Of a stretch of 64,000 bases of DNA, positions 60,983 to 64,000 are shown piece after piece. The DNA comes from Mortierella alpina (lineage: Eukaryota; Mortierellomycota; Mortierellomycetes; Mortierellales; Mortierellaceae), in NCBI GenBank assembly GCA_029449245.1, contig JANATF010000001.1, positions 1,364,001 to 1,428,000 on the forward strand, in the 5' to 3' direction. Both the position numbers and the translations under genes were made by a program. Below the pieces are notes generated by a model, which saw only the letters and a list, made by a program, of their open reading frames with translations, did no database searches and was not told the origin of the DNA. Position 1 is the first letter of the stretch; every line of letters begins with the position of its first letter.

Positions 60983-63900
60983 ATGGATCCAGAGTGCCCT
61001 GCAGATTTCACGCCCTGCTTCGAAGACACGTTTCTGAAGCTCATCCCTGTCGTGTTCCTGGTGGTGGCAGGAGTGCCTCGACTGGTCCAGTGGTCGAAAC
61101 AAGTGTCGCTGAGCTACCCTTACAAGAACTGGCGTCAAACCGTGAAGCTGGTATGTGCTGTTGTGGATCAAGCCTCCCTCTCCTCTCCCCTGTTTTCCTC
61201 TTCCCAGGATTTTGCACCTTTGCCATGTGCGGATGGAGAATGAGAACAACTACTGTACAGGGTTATCACTCAGGAGACAAAAAAAAAAAAAGATTTGGGA
61301 AATCGAATTTCCATCTGTTCTATCCAACACTCCGCCCATTTCCTTGTTCATGAACACGATTGTTGCGCCCCGTCAATTACTCCGCAATCTGATAAGATAA
61401 ACTCAACTCTCCTCCGATTTTTTTTTCATTTTCCAGGCTGCCATCGGGCTGCTCATTGCCCTGTCTCTTGCTTGTGCCCTTGTCCAGGGTCATATTCTCT
61501 CTTGGCGCCATTCAGAGTCAGACGTCGACAGACAGCAGGATGGAAAGGAAGCTGGACTGGACTTTGTGGTGTCGATCATCGAGGCCTTCGCATTTGCGTT
61601 GGCACTCTTCTTGGCAGCCATCAGCAACAAGAAGAGTTTTTTGGGATCGAACGTGTTGCTGCTCTTCTGGCTCATTACCATCGTTATGACGGGGATCAAG
61701 CTCCGAACGTTGTTCTCGTCATGCCCTGGCGGCAGCAGCGCGTTCCCTGCCCTCATAGGTGCTTTTAAGAAGCACGCTTCAGCAGTCGTCGTGGAGCAGG
61801 TGATTGTGGCTGCCAAGATGGCTGTTCTCACAATCGTATTTGGTCTCGAGTGCATTCGAAAGGATACGCGAATTCAGCTGGGCGAGGGCAATCATGTAAG
61901 ACTTTGGTTGTGCAAACGTCCTCGTTGTGGTGGCAATGGTATCGTTCTTACTTTTTTTATACTATATATTTATTTCCGGTAGGAGAAATGCCCGGAAGAA
62001 GACGCTAACGTGTTTTCGATCGCCTCCTTCCACTGGGTGACGGATCTGATGCGCAGGGGATATGCGCACCCCTTGACAATGGACGATCTCTGGGAATTAA
62101 GAAAGGATGATCACTCCAAGACCGTCTCCGACTCGTTCAAGAGTTCATGGGAAATCGAGGTCAAGAAAGGGAACCCTAGTCTGGTCAAGGCTCTTGCCTC
62201 TGCATTCGGAAAGCCGTTCTACATTGCGGGAATTTGGAAGGTCATCAACGACGTCCTTGGCTTTATGCAGCCTCTTCTCCTGCGTCAGATGTTACTCTTT
62301 GTCATGAGCTACAAAACCGAGGACCCTCAACCACTCTACCGCGGATACACCATTGCAATGTCCATGTTCATCTGCAGCTTGTCCCAGACCACGGTGGTTC
62401 ACCAGTACTTTCACCTTTGTTTCAGGACGGGCATGCATGCCCGCGCAGGACTGGTCACGGCCATCTACCAAAAGTCGCTTCGTTTATCCAATTCAGCGCG
62501 TCAGGATTTCACAGTGGGAGAAATTGTAAACCACATGTCGATCGATGCTCAGCGGATCCAGGACTTGCTCAACTACCTCCACGTCCTCTGGTCTGGCGTC
62601 TTTCAGATCACTGTCACACTCTATCTGCTTTATTCGACCATGGGATGGTCCATCTTTGCCGGTTTGGCAGTCATGTTCCTCATGATCCCGCTCAACGCAA
62701 AGCTCTCGGTCGTTCAGCAATCGTACGAGGAAAAGCACATGAAGTTCAAGGATTCAAGGATCAAACTCATGAACGAGATCCTGAACGGAATCCGTGTCAT
62801 CAAGCTGTATGCCTGGGAGGGTACATTCTTGCAAAAGATCTTGGCCGTCCGAAACGACCAAGAACTGGAAATGATGAGAAAGATGGGCTATATATCGGCG
62901 GCTCAAATGTTCACCTGGGCCTCGACGCCGTTCATGGTCAGCCTGATGACCTTTTCAGTCTACACGCTGGTCCTTGGAAAGGCTTTGACCACAGACGTGG
63001 TCTTTTCTGCCATCGCTCTATTCAACCTGCTGCAGTTTCCGCTTGCGATGCTCCCTTGGGTTATAAGGTACTTGCCCCCCACTCCATATATTTTCCTTTT
63101 TTGGCAGTATAGGATCGACGCAATTTGCATACTCACTATTTCTTTTTGCGTGATGACTAGCTCCTGTATCGAAGCACGAGTTTCGATCGATCGCGTACAC
63201 AGGTTCCTGACGAGTGCCGAGACCGACCCGAAAGCCATTATTCTCGAGGATCGTCGTGACCCAACCCTGAACCAAAACGCTTCTGACAAGTATGCTCTCT
63301 TGGTCAAGGACGCCTCCTACAGTTGGTACAAGGATTCTGCTCCCGTTATCTCGAATGTCAATCTCGCACTCAAGAAGAATAGCCTCCTTAGCGTCATTGG
63401 TCGTGTTGGATCCGGAAAGAGTTCTCTCATCGCCGCGCTCTGTGGTGATCTGGAACGCGTCAGTGGAGAGGTTCGCGTGCGAGGGTCCGTCGCGTTTGTC
63501 CCACAACAGGCCTGGATCATGAACGATACTCTCCGCAACAACATTCTCTTTGGTAACCCGTACGATCCTGTGTACTACCAAAAGACAATCGACGCCTGTT
63601 GTCTACAACAAGACTTTGACATGCTCCCAAGCACCGATATGACCGAGATTGGCGAGCGCGGAATCAACCTGTCGGGAGGTCAAAAGGCTAGAATCTCATT
63701 GGCAAGAGCGGTCTATGCGCGCGCAGATATCTACCTGTTTGATGATCCACTCTCGGCGGTCGATGCCCATGTTGGACGGACCATCTTTGACAAGGTGGTG
63801 GGTCCCAATGGTTTGCTCGCTGAAAAGGCAAGGGTGTTTGTGACCCATCAAATTCAATACTTGGCACAATCAACCACTATCATGATGCTCCGTGAGGGCA

Positions 63901-64000
63901 AAGTGGTGGAGCAAGGTAACTTTCAAGACTTGATGTCCAAGAAGGCTGACGTGTTCCAACTGGTCTCTGAATTTGGTCGGGATTCTGGTACAAGAAAGTC
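60983..64000 (+). CDS. ABC transporter, ABCC/MRP (Ycf1-like) type, 5' part (runs off window)
   Basis: Four exons seen: 60983-61150, 61437-61895, 61983-63067, 63161 to beyond 64000; about 850 residues and no stop. ABCC pumps such as yeast Ycf1 and human MRP1 move glutathione conjugates and other organic anions, often into the vacuole. The order is MRP1-like: an N-terminal extra membrane domain (residues 1-205, several hydrophobic segments), a linker (FHWVTDLMRRGYAHPLTMDD), then the first six-helix domain (FICSLSQTT, EILNGIRVIKLYAWEG). The first nucleotide-binding domain follows: Walker A GRVGSGKSS at about 651-659, Q-loop VPQQAWIMNDTLRNNI, signature LSGGQ at 741-745, Walker B DIYLFDD at 760-766, then LSAVDAHV and the H-loop THQ. 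The second half of the transporter is outside the window. The substrate is inferred from class only. Confidence 0.94.

Overview
The window is nuclear DNA from a filamentous fungus. Genes are dense and carry many short GT-AG introns; I could place 54 introns by reading-frame continuity, plus none in the spacers. The gene mix is conserved across opisthokonts: GCN1, NBAS, SED5/syntaxin-5, GNA1, PRPF38B, NDUFAF3, and relatives of HERPUD, FAM72, RSPRY1 and ANKRD40. Several of these are better known from animals than from yeasts. Together with a large oligopeptide-transporter array this suggests an early-diverging lineage, most likely Mortierellomycota (Mortierella-like). That placement is inference from gene content; no marker in the window proves it.

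Left block (1-18,491): an ANKRD40-like gene cut by the left edge, a SPRY+RING protein (RSPRY1-like), glucosamine-6-phosphate N-acetyltransferase GNA1 with a long extra tail, a SET-domain lysine methyltransferase, a small unrecognised protein, splicing factor PRPF38B, complex I assembly factor NDUFAF3, a HERPUD-like ER ubiquitin-domain protein and a FAM72 protein with long disordered extensions. Genes mostly alternate strand, giving short divergent promoters (199 to about 1,100 bp) and short convergent 3' ends.

Middle block (18,492-42,576): about 4 kb with no recognisable gene, then five full-length oligopeptide transporter (OPT) genes in tandem on the + strand, separated by 1.5-3 kb spacers. 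Each has a TATA box 120-264 bp before the start codon and a first exon coding an acidic N-terminus. Each is split by a phase-1 intron at the same point of the family's opening motif. The third copy has one extra intron, copies 2 and 4 share a nearly identical 128-bp tract, and the fifth copy is divergent. The array is the outstanding accessory feature of the window.

Right block (42,814-64,000): GCN1 (2,708 aa, complete, nine exons, minus strand), the activator of the GCN2 amino-acid-starvation kinase; then, on the + strand, NBAS (ER tether of the Dsl1/NRZ complex), the Golgi Qa-SNARE SED5, and the 5' two thirds of an ABCC/MRP-type ABC transporter that runs off the right edge.

All gene models were built by hand from splice signals and frame continuity and have no transcript support; start codons are the least certain part. 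No tRNA, rRNA, CRISPR array or intact transposon was recognised.
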